From Bacillota bacterium (GTDB taxonomy: Bacteria; Bacillota; Sulfobacillia; JAJYWN01; JAJZPE01): DNA of 51,507 bases. Below the pieces are notes generated by a model. The model worked only from the letters and a program-made list of their open reading frames with translations, made no database searches and was not told the DNA's origin. Both the position numbers and the translations under genes were made by a program. Position 1 is the first letter of the stretch. Each line of letters begins with the position of its first letter. This document shows positions 1-9,626 of the stretch, in pieces. The DNA is taken from contig JAJYMC010000064.1 of the NCBI GenBank assembly GCA_021787335.1, positions 1 to 51,507 of the forward strand, written 5' to 3'.

Positions 1-48
1 ATCCGGCGGATCCACACCGGCGAGTCGATCAGCGTGCTGTTCGAGTAA
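1..48 (+). CDS. C-terminal end of an unidentified gene (5' end outside window)
   Basis: Reading from base 1, an open frame runs fifteen codons to a TAA stop at 46-48 and ends in HTGESISVLFE. A strong hairpin terminator follows 24 bases later, which supports this being the real end of a transcribed gene. Too little is visible to name a family. Confidence 0.55.
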   Translation: MRRIHTGESISVLFE

Positions 49-71
49 GGCCTGACCGTAGCGCAGCAAGG

Positions 72-95
72 AAGCCGGCCCAGGGCCGGCTTTTT
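72..95 (+). terminator. Rho-independent terminator
   Basis: Perfect 8-bp stem GCCGGCCC / GGGCCGGC (74-81 and 83-90) with a one-base centre, flanked by AA and followed by TTTTT. It closes the transcript of the gene cut off at the left edge. Confidence 0.85.
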
Positions 96-373
96 GTGTC
101 ATAACCGCCGGGTGCGTTCGACGGTTCCTATCCCTTGTCCCGGTCGTTCGAGCGCTTGGAAGTGACCCCATAGGCTTCCCTTCGAGGCTCATGCACGCTA
201 GTCTGCCGCACCTCCGCCGGCCGTTCCCGGTAGACCACCCCGGCCGCCCGCCGGCCGGCCACAAACGACAGAACAGACGAGACGTATTGGTTCAGGCTGA
301 CGCCGTCGGCATCGGCCAGCGGAACCGGGCCCGCACAGTCGCCGTCATAAGGATGGAGACGTTTCCCATTGTT
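96..373. other. Intergenic stretch without a recognised gene
   Basis: Between the terminator and the ribosome binding site of the lipoprotein gene I see no supported gene. Short open frames exist on both strands but lack ribosome binding sites and overlap one another. No convincing promoter was found; one must lie here because a terminator stands upstream. Confidence 0.4.
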
Positions 374-386
374 GGGAGGGGACGAA

Positions 387-1829
387 GTGCCCGAGAAACT
401 CGACCGCGGTATCCCAGTGACCAGAGGACTACGCCGAAAGCTGGCTATAACGGCGGCCCTACTGGTGTCGGCTTGTCTGGCCCTTGGCCTGGTTGGCTGC
501 GCGGCCTCGGGTGGCCGCGAAGAGCCTGCTGAAGAGACCCTGAGCGCGGACGACATCGAGGGGATCCAGATCAGGATGCTCTTCCGGGGAGAGCCCGTCG
601 GGGTGACGGTCGAGATCCCCAGCTCCAACAAGCAAGGGACGGCGGCGCTGGTCGACCTCCTGAACGCCGCGTCCTCCACGGGCAGCAAGAGCGTCACGGA
701 CCTCCCGCCATATGACCGCCTGATCGAGGTGAAGCTCCGGCCGGTGAAGACAGTATACCTTTACGAAAAGGACGGGGCGTATTTCGCCGAAACGCCCTAT
801 GTGAGCATCAAGAAGCTGACCGAGCAAGCCTACAACCAGGTACGGGGCTATTTCGGGCCCATCCGACCTTTTCCGGAGGACACGGATAAGGCGGAGTTCC
901 TCGGGGCCATCCGGGACATGATCGCCCGCTACCGTTCCGGGAATCCGCCCGCGAACCCCATGGAACACATGTACGACGCCGCTCCCAGCGGTATCGAGCT
1001 CCCGAACGTGGACTCGGCCGACGATTTCGAGCTGACCGACGGCGATGGGACGGAGTGCCTGTACCTGGCTGTCGTTCGCTTCGGCCCGGCGAACGACTAT
1101 CGGATGAAGATGCTGCTCAACAAGGCGTCATCGTCCGGCGAGACCGCGGCTTCGTGGGTTGTCTCGGGGGTCCACTTCCAAGGGCCGGACAGCAAAGCGG
1201 CCTACCTGTTTGACCTGGCCATCGCCAACCGCTTCGACTATGTCCCGAGGTTTGAGGAGGGCAAGGCACCCGCCGAGGGCCCGGAGTACCTGTACTACGC
1301 CCTCGTCCTGGACCCGGAACGGTTTAAGGCGGACGGCTTTCTGGCCAAGGAATACGTGGAAGATATCATTGCCTCACATTTCGAGGTGGACAAGGTCGTC
1401 CACGGACCCTCACGGGACTGGAACTTCGACGGCAAGGTCTATACGGTCGCGCGTCCTGGCAGCTACGCGACCGAGCCCGTGTACGGGCTGAAGGACTACA
1501 ACACCTATGACCAGGACGGCCGGGCGATCTATGATGTAGTGCTCGAGTATTACTCCTTCGACGAGTTCGCGTACGCTTCGGTCTTCGAGTACCGATTGCC
1601 CGGACCGGGCGATAGTGCGAGCCCGTCAGATCCCATGAAATACGTGCTCAGCAAGAAGGGCGACCGGATCAAGAGCGGAGAACTGACGGTCGCGGGGGCG
1701 ATCCAGGAGATGATCGCCGAGGGCGATACCAAGGGCTTCAGGGCGTTGACGACTGAGCGCTTCAAGTTCTACTTCGACGAGCACACGGGGAAGGTCGTCT
1801 TTCTAGAGCACAGCACCCAGTATCGCTGA
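387..1829 (+). CDS. Predicted lipoprotein of unknown function
   Basis: About 480 residues. I chose the GTG at 387 because GGGAGGGG (374-381) sits five bases upstream; an ATG at 369 in the same frame has no such site. The N-terminus has basic residues (RGLRRK), a hydrophobic stretch and a lipobox LVGC, with the cysteine near residue 38, so export and lipid anchoring outside the membrane are likely. The body is acidic and rich in Tyr and Phe, has no transmembrane segment and no motif I recognise. It stands alone, with a terminator upstream and a separate promoter before the next gene. Confidence 0.75.
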   Translation: MPEKLDRGIPVTRGLRRKLAITAALLVSACLALGLVGCAASGGREEPAEETLSADDIEGIQIRMLFRGEPVGVTVEIPSSNKQGTAALVDLLNAASSTGSKSVTDLPPYDRLIEVKLRPVKTVYLYEKDGAYFAETPYVSIKKLTEQAYNQVRGYFGPIRPFPEDTDKAEFLGAIRDMIARYRSGNPPANPMEHMYDAAPSGIELPNVDSADDFELTDGDGTECLYLAVVRFGPANDYRMKMLLNKASSSGETAASWVVSGVHFQGPDSKAAYLFDLAIANRFDYVPRFEEGKAPAEGPEYLYYALVLDPERFKADGFLAKEYVEDIIASHFEVDKVVHGPSRDWNFDGKVYTVARPGSYATEPVYGLKDYNTYDQDGRAIYDVVLEYYSFDEFAYASVFEYRLPGPGDSASPSDPMKYVLSKKGDRIKSGELTVAGAIQEMIAEGDTKGFRALTTERFKFYFDEHTGKVVFLEHSTQYR

Positions 1830-1875
1830 TGCCCTCATCGATTAGCCATTCACGAAAGCTTGCCAAGACCCGGCG

Positions 1876-1904
1876 GCAGGAATACCGCCTTGTCCCGCGA
1901 ATAA
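1876..1904 (+). promoter_or_regulatory. Sigma-H-like promoter before the mutase genes
   Basis: GCAGGA (1876-1881), 17 bases, GAATAA (1899-1904). This is the arrangement of the Bacillus spoVG sigma-H promoter (AGGA-type -35, GAAT -10). An overlapping sigma-A-like alternative, TTGTCC (1890-1895), 17 bases, TATACC (1913-1918), matches four of six bases in each box. The gene starts about 140 bases downstream. The assignment is inferred from pattern only. Confidence 0.5.
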
Positions 1905-2048
1905 ACATTTGGTATACCAGGCGAGGTCCTTGCCCGGTTATCATTTTGTCCGGGCGAAACCACGTGGTTTTCGCCTGCGTATCCATGCCTGCCCCGCCCG
2001 GAACGATAGGAATCCGCAGCACAAGTCACCAGACCGGGAGGTTCGGCT

Positions 2049-3842
2049 ATGAAGGACTCTTCAGCCAAGAAAGGCCAGGCCCCGTCGGCGAACTGCTCGC
2101 CGGCCGAGCGGGCCGCCCAGAGCGCCGCGCCCAACTGCGCCCCAGGCGCCTCCGCCGCGTCCGCCATCGCGGACGCCCCGGCCGCGCCCGAGCCCGGCGC
2201 GGCCTACGACCCGTCGGTCATCCAGGTGGCCGAGAAGCCGGAAGCGGGCCGCGAGCGCAAGAAGGTCTTCCAGACCATCTCCAGCAAGCCGATCAAGGCC
2301 CTCTACACGCCGGCCGACGTCGCCGACCTCGATTACGACGAGGACCTCGGCACGCCGGGCGAGTTCCCCTTCACCCGCGGCATCCATGAGTCCATGTACC
2401 GCGGTCGGCTCTGGACGATGCGCCAGTTCTCCGGCTTCGGTTCGGCCGAAGACACCAACGCCCGTTTCAAGTACCTCCTCGCCAACGGCCAGACCGGCCT
2501 GTCGACGGCCTTCCACATGCCGACGATCATGGGCTACGACTCGGACCACCCGCGGTCCGACGGCGAGGTCGGCAAATTGGGCGTGGCCATCGACTCCCTG
2601 GCCGACATGGAGATACTGTTCAGCGGCATCCCCCTCGACAAGGTCTCGACCTCGATGACCACCAACGCCCCGGCCTCCATCCTCCTGGCCATGTACATCG
2701 CCGTGGCCGAGAAGCAGGGCGTCCGCGCCGACCAGGTCTCGGGGACCATCCAGAACGACATCCTCAAAGAATACATCGCCCAGAAGTCCTACATCTTCCC
2801 GCCGCGGCCGTCGATGCGGCTCATCACCGACATCTTCGCCTACGCCGCCAAGCATGTGCCGCGATGGAACACCATCAGCATCAGCGGCTACCACATCCGC
2901 GAGGCGGGTTCCACGGCCGTCCAGGAGCTGGCCTTCACTCTGGCCGACGGGATGGAGTACGTCCGCGCCGGCGTCGAGGCCGGCCTCGACGTCGATGAGT
3001 TCGCCCCGCGCCTCTCCTTCTTCTTCAACGCCCACAACGACCTCTTCGAGGAGATCGCCAAGTACCGCGCCGCCCGCCGGATCTGGGCCCGGGTCATGCG
3101 CGACCGGTTCAAGGCCAAGAGCCCGCGGTCGTGGATGCTCCGCTTCCACACCCAGACGGCCGGCTGCTCGCTCACCGCGCAGCAACCCGAGAACAACATC
3201 GTCCGTACGGCCATGCAGGGCCTGGCGGCGGTCCTCGGCGGCACCCAGTCCCTGCACACCAACTCGATGGACGAGGCCCTCGCCCTGCCCAGCGCCAAGG
3301 CCGTGACCATCGCCCTCCGCAGCCAGCAGATCCTGGCCGAGGAGAGCGGGGTCGCCAACACCATCGACCCGCTGGCCGGTTCCTACTTCGTCGAGGCCCT
3401 CACCGACGAGATGGAGAAGGGCGCCGAGGAATACTTCGCCAAGATCGAGGCCCTCGGCGGGGTCATCCCGGCCATCGAGAAGGGCTTCTTCCAGCGCGAG
3501 ATCGCCGACGCGGCCTACCGCTTCCAGCGGCAGGTGCAGGCCGGCGAGCAGACCATCGTCGGGGTCAACAAGTACGTCTCCGGCGAGCCGCTCTCGATCC
3601 CCATCCTGAAGATCGACCCTGAGGTCCAGCGGCGGCAGATCGAGCGGACGCGGCGCGTCCGGGCCACCCGCGACCAGAAGGAGTGGGCCGACTCGCTGGC
3701 CGCCCTCAAGCGGGCCTGCCAGGGGACGGACAACGTCATGCCGCACATCCTCCGGGCCGTCAAGGCCTACGCCACCCTCGGCGAGCTGTGCGACGTCATG
3801 CGCGAGGTCTTCGGGGTCTATCGTGAGCCGGCCATCTACTGA
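2049..3842 (+). CDS. icmA: Adenosylcobalamin-dependent acyl-CoA mutase, large subunit (isobutyryl-CoA-mutase type)
   Basis: 597 residues of the methylmalonyl-CoA mutase family, catalytic barrel only; the B12 domain is a separate gene (4511-4912). GGGAGG (2036-2041) precedes the ATG. Residues 1-65 are an Ala/Pro-rich extension. Family motifs: [13 protein letters not shown] (118-131), TIQNDILKE (233-241), SISGYH with the conserved His282. By alignment from memory with the Propionibacterium enzyme, the two residues that read the substrate carboxylate, Tyr89 and Arg207, are Phe127 and Gln245 here. Phe plus Gln is the pair known from isobutyryl-CoA mutase, which interconverts isobutyryl-CoA and n-butyryl-CoA. 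Subunit sizes also fit IcmA/IcmB. The downstream acyl-CoA dehydrogenase fits a C4 acyl-CoA role. No MeaB/MeaI-type GTPase gene is in the window. Family certain; substrate inferred. Confidence 0.85.
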   Translation: MKDSSAKKGQAPSANCSPAERAAQSAAPNCAPGASAASAIADAPAAPEPGAAYDPSVIQVAEKPEAGRERKKVFQTISSKPIKALYTPADVADLDYDEDLGTPGEFPFTRGIHESMYRGRLWTMRQFSGFGSAEDTNARFKYLLANGQTGLSTAFHMPTIMGYDSDHPRSDGEVGKLGVAIDSLADMEILFSGIPLDKVSTSMTTNAPASILLAMYIAVAEKQGVRADQVSGTIQNDILKEYIAQKSYIFPPRPSMRLITDIFAYAAKHVPRWNTISISGYHIREAGSTAVQELAFTLADGMEYVRAGVEAGLDVDEFAPRLSFFFNAHNDLFEEIAKYRAARRIWARVMRDRFKAKSPRSWMLRFHTQTAGCSLTAQQPENNIVRTAMQGLAAVLGGTQSLHTNSMDEALALPSAKAVTIALRSQQILAEESGVANTIDPLAGSYFVEALTDEMEKGAEEYFAKIEALGGVIPAIEKGFFQREIADAAYRFQRQVQAGEQTIVGVNKYVSGEPLSIPILKIDPEVQRRQIERTRRVRATRDQKEWADSLAALKRACQGTDNVMPHILRAVKAYATLGELCDVMREVFGVYREPAIY

Positions 3843-4482
3843 TTCGCAGCAGACCGGACCGGCCCCGATCACCGCGGCTCTTATCTTCGTAGCCCTGTTC
3901 GTGAGAATCGCCCTTCGGCAATGGTTGCAGGCCAGGGGAAGCCAGGCTGGCTTTCCGGTCTGGGTGCTCTCGGCGTATGTTCTCCTGCCGGCTATGGCCT
4001 GGGTCGAGCGCAAGCGCCTGGCGGCTTTCTACCTGACCACCGCAAACCTGCGACAAGCTCTCAAGGAAGGGCTGTTGCTGGCGGCCCTGGCCATCCCAGA
4101 GGCGGTCGGCGCCGCCCGGTTCCTGGTCGGCGGGATAGCCTGGGCCCCGCCTGGCATGGCCTTCATGGCCTTGGCCAACGGGTTCTTCGCCGCATCGCTC
4201 ATCGAGGAGCCGCTCTTCCGCGGCTTTCTGCTCGGGTTCCTGCGTCGTTGGGGCCTCGGTGAAGCGGCGGCCGTCATCATCCAGGCCGTCATCTTCCTGA
4301 GCGGGCACCTTCGCTATGCGGCGCGGGGGCAGTGGTGGATGTTCGCCTGGGTCCTGGCGTGGGGGCTTATCCTCGGATGGCAGGCCAGCCGTCACCGGAC
4401 GATCGCCGGGACGGTCGTCACGCACGCCCTGGTCAACACGATCGTCTTCATGTTCATCGGCGGGGCGGTGACTTCGCTCTAG
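3823..4482 (+). CDS. CPBP family intramembrane metalloprotease (CAAX protease-like)
   Basis: About 219 residues with several hydrophobic segments. The family's motifs are present in order: EEPLFRG (EExxxR), FLSGH (FxxxH) and HALVN (HxxxN). Such proteins are intramembrane peptidases; characterised relatives act in prenyl-protein processing, bacteriocin immunity or signalling. The GTG start at 3823 overlaps the end of the mutase large-subunit gene by 20 bases and the B12-subunit gene follows 28 bases after the stop. It is therefore co-transcribed with, and sits inside, the mutase gene pair. No direct link to acyl-CoA chemistry is known to me. Confidence 0.8.
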   Translation: MSRPSTDSQQTGPAPITAALIFVALFVRIALRQWLQARGSQAGFPVWVLSAYVLLPAMAWVERKRLAAFYLTTANLRQALKEGLLLAALAIPEAVGAARFLVGGIAWAPPGMAFMALANGFFAASLIEEPLFRGFLLGFLRRWGLGEAAAVIIQAVIFLSGHLRYAARGQWWMFAWVLAWGLILGWQASRHRTIAGTVVTHALVNTIVFMFIGGAVTSL

Positions 4483-4510
4483 GCCCAGTTTCCTACGGGG
4501 GGATCGATCC

Positions 4511-4912
4511 ATGGAGGAACGCAAGATCAGAGTCCTGGTCGGCAAGCCGGGCCTGGACGGCCACGACCGTGGGGCCAAGGTCGTTGCCCGCGCCTTTCGG
4601 GACGCCGGGATGGAGGTCATCTACACCGGCCTGCACCAGACGCCGGAGCAGATCGTCGAGGCGGCGCTCCAGGAGGACGTCGACGTGGTCGCTCTGTCCA
4701 TCCTCTCGGGCGCCCACAACACCCTCGTCCCCAAGGTGGTCGACCAGCTCAAGGAGAAGGGGATGGGGGACGTCCTCGTCCTCGTCGGGGGCATCATCCC
4801 CGAGGACGACGTGCCCTTCCTGAAATCGGCCGGCGTGGCCGGCTGCTTCGGCCCCGGCACCAGCACTGACGACATCGTCGCCTTCACCCGCGCCAACGTC
4901 CGCCGGGCCTGA
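4511..4912 (+). CDS. icmB: Cobalamin-binding small subunit of the acyl-CoA mutase
   Basis: 133 residues, a stand-alone B12-binding domain. The DxHxxG motif is GLDGHDRG (residues 14-21); its His would be the lower axial ligand of adenosylcobalamin. Further B12-fold signatures are LSILSGAH and VGGIIPEDD, which line the nucleotide-loop groove. Length fits IcmB or archaeal-type mutase small subunits (about 130-140). It should pair with the large subunit at 2049-3842 even though a CPBP gene lies between them. Only a G-rich stretch (about 4496-4502) serves as ribosome binding site. Confidence 0.88.
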   Translation: MEERKIRVLVGKPGLDGHDRGAKVVARAFRDAGMEVIYTGLHQTPEQIVEAALQEDVDVVALSILSGAHNTLVPKVVDQLKEKGMGDVLVLVGGIIPEDDVPFLKSAGVAGCFGPGTSTDDIVAFTRANVRRA

Positions 4913-4967
4913 GGGCCGGGCGACGGGCCACATCGCTACCAGATGAACCAATAAGGAGGAGCCGGCG

Positions 4968-6107
4968 ATGGACTTCCGACTCACCGAAGAACAGCAAATG
5001 ATCCGCCGCACCGCCCGTGAGTTCGCCGAACGCGAGCTGGCCCCGGTGGCCATCGAGCTCGACAAGACCGGCGAGTTCCCCTGGGACAACTGGCACAAGA
5101 TGGCCAAGCAAGGCTTCGTCGGGATGACCCTTTCGCCGGAGTATGGCGGGGGCGGGGCCGGCCTGCTTGAATTCACCCTGGTCCTCGAGGAGCTGTCGCG
5201 GGTCTGCGCCTCGACCGCCGTCATCCTTGAGGTCCATAACTCGCTGCACGCCGAGACCATCGAGCATTTCGGGACCCCGGAGCAGAAGCAGAAGTGGCTG
5301 CCCGACCTGGCCACCGGGAAGAAGCTCGGGGCCTTCGCCCTGACCGAGCCGAACGCCGGCTCGGACTCGGCCGCCCAGCAATCGACGGCCGTCCTCAAGG
5401 GTGACCATTACGTCCTCAACGGCCTGAAGTGCTTCATCACCAGCGGCTCCAAGGCCGACCTGTATCTTGTCATGGCGATGACCGACAAGAGCAAGGGCAA
5501 CAAGGGTATCACCGCCTTCGTCGTCGAGAAGGACCGCAAGGGCGTCTCCTTCGGCCTCCCCGAGGACAAGATGGGCATCCGGGCCTCGATCCAGACCGAC
5601 CTCATCCTCGAGGACGTCGAGGTCCCGGTGGAGAACCGGCTCGGCGCCGAGGGCGACGGCTTCAAGATCGCCATGACCGCTCTGGACAGCGGGCGCATCG
5701 GCATCGGCGCGCAGGCCCTGGGCATCGCCCAGGCGGCCCTGGACGCCTCGGTGGCCTACGCTAAGCAGCGGGTCCAGTTCGGCAAGCCCATCGCTGAGCT
5801 CCAGGCCATCCAGTGGAAGCTGGCCGAGATGGCCACCGACATCGACGCCGCGAGGCTGCTGCTCTACCGCGCCGCCTGGCTGCGCGACCAGGGCGGCCGG
5901 GTCAGCAAGGAGATCGCCATGGCCAAGCTCTTCTGCGCCCAGGTGGCCATGCGGCATACCGTCGAGGCCGTCCAGATCCACGGCGGCAATGGCTACATGC
6001 GCGAGTACAAGGTCGAGCGGTATATGCGTGACGCCAAGATCACCCAGATCTACGAGGGTACCTCTGAGGTCATGAAGCTCATCATCGCCTCGAGCCTGTT
6101 GCGGTAG
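4968..6107 (+). CDS. Acyl-CoA dehydrogenase, short-chain (butyryl-CoA) type
   Basis: 379 residues, the normal length. AAGGAGGAG lies just before the ATG. The FAD/substrate signatures are clear: FALTEPNAGSD, the C-terminal QIHGGNGYMREY, and IYEGTSE, whose first Glu (E363) is the catalytic base position of short-chain enzymes. It removes alpha,beta hydrogens from acyl-CoA and passes electrons to an electron-transfer flavoprotein, which is not in this window. It closes the mutase operon and is followed by a strong terminator, so a butyryl-, isobutyryl- or other short acyl-CoA is the likely substrate. The exact chain length cannot be read from sequence. Confidence 0.92.
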   Translation: MDFRLTEEQQMIRRTAREFAERELAPVAIELDKTGEFPWDNWHKMAKQGFVGMTLSPEYGGGGAGLLEFTLVLEELSRVCASTAVILEVHNSLHAETIEHFGTPEQKQKWLPDLATGKKLGAFALTEPNAGSDSAAQQSTAVLKGDHYVLNGLKCFITSGSKADLYLVMAMTDKSKGNKGITAFVVEKDRKGVSFGLPEDKMGIRASIQTDLILEDVEVPVENRLGAEGDGFKIAMTALDSGRIGIGAQALGIAQAALDASVAYAKQRVQFGKPIAELQAIQWKLAEMATDIDAARLLLYRAAWLRDQGGRVSKEIAMAKLFCAQVAMRHTVEAVQIHGGNGYMREYKVERYMRDAKITQIYEGTSEVMKLIIASSLLR

Positions 6108-6150
6108 CAGATAACGGAGGTCCGCGCCCGCGCCAGTCACCCGTAACGAA

Positions 6151-6182
6151 AAGCTCCCGCCCAACGCGGGAGCTTCTTGTTT
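6151..6182 (+). terminator. Rho-independent terminator of the mutase/dehydrogenase operon
   Basis: Perfect 10-bp stem AAGCTCCCGC / GCGGGAGCTT (6151-6160, 6166-6175) with loop CCAAC, then a T-rich tail (CTTGTTTTC). It lies 43 bases after the dehydrogenase stop. Confidence 0.88.
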
Positions 6183-6228
6183 TCATGGGGTCACGGCAGA
6201 GAACGGATGGGCACGCGGAGGCCCTGTT

Positions 6229-7875
6229 TCACCGGCCGGCGGCCAGCCCCTTCAGATCGAGGACCTCGATCCAGATGGTGCTGTGGACCGACGAGTAGAC
6301 CGGAATGGCCAACCGGTCGCCGGATGGGGAGGGCAGGATGGGCTGGCCAAGGTAGTCCCCGGCCGTGGCGGTCAGGATGGCTGTCTTGCCGCTGTCCCCG
6401 CCCCTGCCGGCCGCGCCCGGTTTGAGCAAAGCAATCTCGGTGTCACCCACGGAGAGGACCGCGTCGCCGACCCATCGGGCGTGGAGGACGTCGGTCGTCA
6501 GGAGATGAGTGACCGACAGGCCCGCGTCAAGGTTATTGGCGTCGAGGAGGTCGAGCCCCTTGCCATCGACGGGCAGAACCAGCGCGCGCCCGTCATGCCA
6601 GGTCCCGGCGGGCTCGCTCAAGGTGCCGCCGCTGACGGCGTCATTCTGCTTGGTGGTCGGGACGAAGGCGACGATCTTGGCCACCGCGTCGGCCACGCCC
6701 CGGACCGGGTACCAGTCGCCCTGGTCGTCCTGGGCGAAACCGGTGAGGAGCAACAGCCGGCCGTCGGGGGACCAGGAGGTCTGGGCGAGGAACCACTTCA
6801 GCTTGTCCACGGGGAAGCCGGCCTTGGCCAGGGCGGGGGCCAGGTCGATGGTCAACTTGACCTCCCCGGCCGGGGAGATCAGCCGTAGCTCGGTGGCCAC
6901 GAAGGGCTCGGGCTGATCCGGGCTCAGCTCCACGTTGTCGCTGGACTGGCCGCTCGTGGGGTCGAAGCCGATGACCCGCAGGCCGTCGGCCGAAAGGCCC
7001 ACCGGCTCAGCCCTGACCTGGTCGGCGGAATCCCAGACGAAGTCGTAGGCCACCTCGTAATTGTCAGGGCCGGCGACCCGGCTCGTCTTGCCGGTCGGCA
7101 GGTCGATCAGGAGCCACTCGCCGTAGCTGCCCTCGGTGTACCCGTGAAGGTAGCGGCGAACGACCAGCTGCTTGCCATCGGGCGACCACGTGGGCGTGCT
7201 GAAGTAGTTAAGCTGGTCGAACGAACCGATGGCCTTGAGCACGCCGTCCGCGAGGTTCAGGGACCAGAGCTTGCCGACGGTGGCGGCGTCGGTGGGGTAG
7301 AGGGCGCCGACGATGGTCGAGCCGTCCGGGGACCAGGTCAGGAAATCGGCGGCGAGGCTCGGGTTGGTCTGGCCGGCCCCGGCGTAGGACCAGGTCGACA
7401 CCTTGCCGGTGGCCAGCTCAAGGACGGCCAGGCAGCCGTCCACGCTATAGGCCAGGCGCGCCCCATCGGCCGAGAGGTCGTAGCTCCCTCTGACGTCTTT
7501 GACTTCATAGACTTTCCTGGCGGCCAGGTCGGCCATGGCTCGAAGGTCGCCGCCGGCGAGGATGCCAAGGGCCCGCGGGCCGAGCCAGCCATAGGCGGCC
7601 TCCTGATAGGGGACCAGGAGCGGGCCGACCTGAAGGCCGAGGGCCGACGCGGTCACGGCGGGGCTGCCCGTCCCGCTGGTGTCGACCGCCCCCGGGGTGA
7701 TCGGGTTGATTTTCCCAGCCTGTCCTTCGGTCGGGTTCAACTGGACGTCGTCGCCTTGGCCGCCGGTCTTCGGGCTCGCGGTCAGCTTGCAGCCCGAGGC
7801 GAGGAGAGTCAGGGCGAGAAGAATGGTTGCGGCCAGAAAGAGCGGCTTCTTTCTCAGCAACGAACGGCCTCCCAT
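6229..7875 (-). CDS. Predicted lipoprotein with WD40/TolB-like beta-propeller repeats
   Basis: About 548 residues from the ATG at 7875; an in-frame ATG at 7968 would add 31 polar residues ahead of the signal peptide. The 7875 start gives a classic lipoprotein leader: basic SLLRKK, hydrophobic core, lipobox LLASGC. The body has repeated WSPDG blades (for example TWSPDGSTIVG, TWSPDGKQLVV, SWSPDGRLLLL), as in TolB or PD40 propellers. It is probably an extracytoplasmic binding protein; no catalytic residue is recognised. It is divergent from the phosphoesterase at 8023. A TATAAT on the minus strand (7981-7986) lacks a matching -35. Confidence 0.8.
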   Translation of the reverse strand: MGGRSLLRKKPLFLAATILLALTLLASGCKLTASPKTGGQGDDVQLNPTEGQAGKINPITPGAVDTSGTGSPAVTASALGLQVGPLLVPYQEAAYGWLGPRALGILAGGDLRAMADLAARKVYEVKDVRGSYDLSADGARLAYSVDGCLAVLELATGKVSTWSYAGAGQTNPSLAADFLTWSPDGSTIVGALYPTDAATVGKLWSLNLADGVLKAIGSFDQLNYFSTPTWSPDGKQLVVRRYLHGYTEGSYGEWLLIDLPTGKTSRVAGPDNYEVAYDFVWDSADQVRAEPVGLSADGLRVIGFDPTSGQSSDNVELSPDQPEPFVATELRLISPAGEVKLTIDLAPALAKAGFPVDKLKWFLAQTSWSPDGRLLLLTGFAQDDQGDWYPVRGVADAVAKIVAFVPTTKQNDAVSGGTLSEPAGTWHDGRALVLPVDGKGLDLLDANNLDAGLSVTHLLTTDVLHARWVGDAVLSVGDTEIALLKPGAAGRGGDSGKTAILTATAGDYLGQPILPSPSGDRLAIPVYSSVHSTIWIEVLDLKGLAAGR

Positions 7876-8022
7876 GGAAGTGATTGTGCCCCAGGTGATC
7901 GTCCCTACGGTCTTTGACGACGGCCCGTCCTTCGCGGTTCCGAAGGCCGGGCCGTTTTCCGTGGTCATCTTCAGGTAACAATTATAGCGTGGGGCCCTTG
8001 AGCGCCTCTTGGGGGTGAGCTA

Positions 8023-9621
8023 ATGTCCATCCGTCCCACCCGCTTCAATCGAGGACTGATCATCGCCCTGGCCGTCGTCGTCGCCGCGGGACTGGCCGGC
8101 GGCGGCTACTGGCTCGGGTGGCGTCACGTCGCCCGACGGCTGGCCGAGCAAGAGCAGCGACTGGCCAAGAAACTGGGCGGGGACGGGGTCCTGGCCGGCC
8201 GCGCGGCCGGCGTCGTTTGCGACGTCAATGGTCCCGGTGACGGCCCGGTCGTGGTCGTCCGCGACCAGGGCAGCGGCACGATCGTCACCGTCGTGACCAC
8301 CGCCCGGACGGCCGTCGTCAAGGGCGGCGCGGCCGCGGGCGTGGACGCCGTCAAGCCTGGCATGACGGTCGAAGTCGTCGGGGACTTCGCCGACGGCCTC
8401 ATCACCGCCAGGCAGGTGACCGTGACCGGCGAGATGCCCGCCCCCGGCGCCGCGCCCGGCGGGACGATGGGCTCGGGCCACCCGACCGAGCCGGGCGGCC
8501 TGGCGACCGGCGGCATCCCCCCGGGGGCCTCGGGCGTCCCGGCCCCGGCCGGCTTCCCAGGGGCCAAGATCAAGCACGTCATCTACATCATCCAGGAGAA
8601 CCACAGCTTCGATAGCTACTTCGGGACCTTCCCCGGGGCCAACGGCCTGCCGGCCGACCTGAAGCTGCCGACCACGCCCGGCGCCGTCCCGACCATCGCC
8701 CCGTTCCATCAGCCCGGCCTGACCCACGACATGCCTCACACCTGGAACGACGCCTGGAAGGCGTACGACGACGGCAAGATGGACGGCTTCGTCCACGTCG
8801 CCGGCTCGCCGGACGCGATGGGCTACTACGACGCCTCGGACCTCCCGAACTACTGGGCCTATGCTAAAGAGTTCGTACTCATGGACGGCTTTTTCTCCTC
8901 ATTGATGGGCCCGTCCTTGCCGAACCACCTCTACATCGTGGCCGGCCAGTCCGGCGGGGTGACCGCGAACATGCGAGAGGCGCCGGAGGCCGGGTTTGAT
9001 TTCCCGACCATGGCGTCTCTCTTGGCGAAGTCCAGTGTGACCTGGAAGTTCTATGACGGCAAGCCTGACCCGAAGGTCTTCTCGCTGTGGAACCCGCTGC
9101 CCGGCTTCGCCGAGTTCAAGGCCGACCCGTCCCTGGCCGACCACCTCGTCGGCACCGACCAGCTTTTCTACGACCTGCGGCACGGCACGCTGCCCCAGGT
9201 GGCCTGGGTCGTGCCGAACGACGCGGAGAGCGAGCATCCGCCGGCGAACCTGCGCCTCGGGATGTGGTACGTGACCAGCCTCGTCAACGCGGCGATGAAG
9301 AGCCAGTACTGGGACGAGACGGCCATCGTCCTGGCCTGGGATGACTACGGCGGCTTCTACGACCACGTGCCCCCGCCGCGGATGGACCAGTACGGATACG
9401 GCCCCCGCGTTCCGGCGATGGTCATCTCGCCCTACGCCAAGAAGGGCTTCATCGACCATACCCAGTACGACCTGACCTCGGTCCTCAGGTTCATCGAGGA
9501 CCGCTTCGGCCTGCCGGCCCTGACCGACCGCGACCGCGACGCCAACGACCTCCTGACGGCCTTCGACTTCACGCAGGCCCCGCGGGGCCCGTCGCTCATC
9601 CTGCCTCCCGTGGCAAAATGA
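8023..9621 (+). CDS. Membrane-anchored phosphoesterase (acid phosphatase / phospholipase C family)
   Basis: 532 residues. GGGGGTGA precedes the ATG. Residues about 10-32 form a single transmembrane anchor. Residues about 60-135 look like a small beta-domain of the DUF5666 kind. Residues about 180-525 are the phosphoesterase domain of the AcpA/PlcC family: the opening motif is [17 protein letters not shown], and [14 protein letters not shown] is the later metal-site motif. Members hydrolyse phosphomonoesters or phospholipids outside the cell. The Gly/Pro-rich stretch between the domains (about 140-178) is a linker. The exact substrate cannot be told. Confidence 0.88.
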   Translation: MSIRPTRFNRGLIIALAVVVAAGLAGGGYWLGWRHVARRLAEQEQRLAKKLGGDGVLAGRAAGVVCDVNGPGDGPVVVVRDQGSGTIVTVVTTARTAVVKGGAAAGVDAVKPGMTVEVVGDFADGLITARQVTVTGEMPAPGAAPGGTMGSGHPTEPGGLATGGIPPGASGVPAPAGFPGAKIKHVIYIIQENHSFDSYFGTFPGANGLPADLKLPTTPGAVPTIAPFHQPGLTHDMPHTWNDAWKAYDDGKMDGFVHVAGSPDAMGYYDASDLPNYWAYAKEFVLMDGFFSSLMGPSLPNHLYIVAGQSGGVTANMREAPEAGFDFPTMASLLAKSSVTWKFYDGKPDPKVFSLWNPLPGFAEFKADPSLADHLVGTDQLFYDLRHGTLPQVAWVVPNDAESEHPPANLRLGMWYVTSLVNAAMKSQYWDETAIVLAWDDYGGFYDHVPPPRMDQYGYGPRVPAMVISPYAKKGFIDHTQYDLTSVLRFIEDRFGLPALTDRDRDANDLLTAFDFTQAPRGPSLILPPVAK

Positions 9622-9626
9622 CCGCC

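Noticed and set aside
2061-4013. Very long open frame on the minus strand opposite the mutase genes
   Set aside because: It is an antisense shadow produced by GC-rich codons; it has no ribosome binding site, is of low-complexity composition and overlaps certain genes.
7981-7986. TATAAT on the minus strand before the propeller lipoprotein
   Set aside because: No -35 box or extended -10 at a suitable distance; not reported as a promoter.
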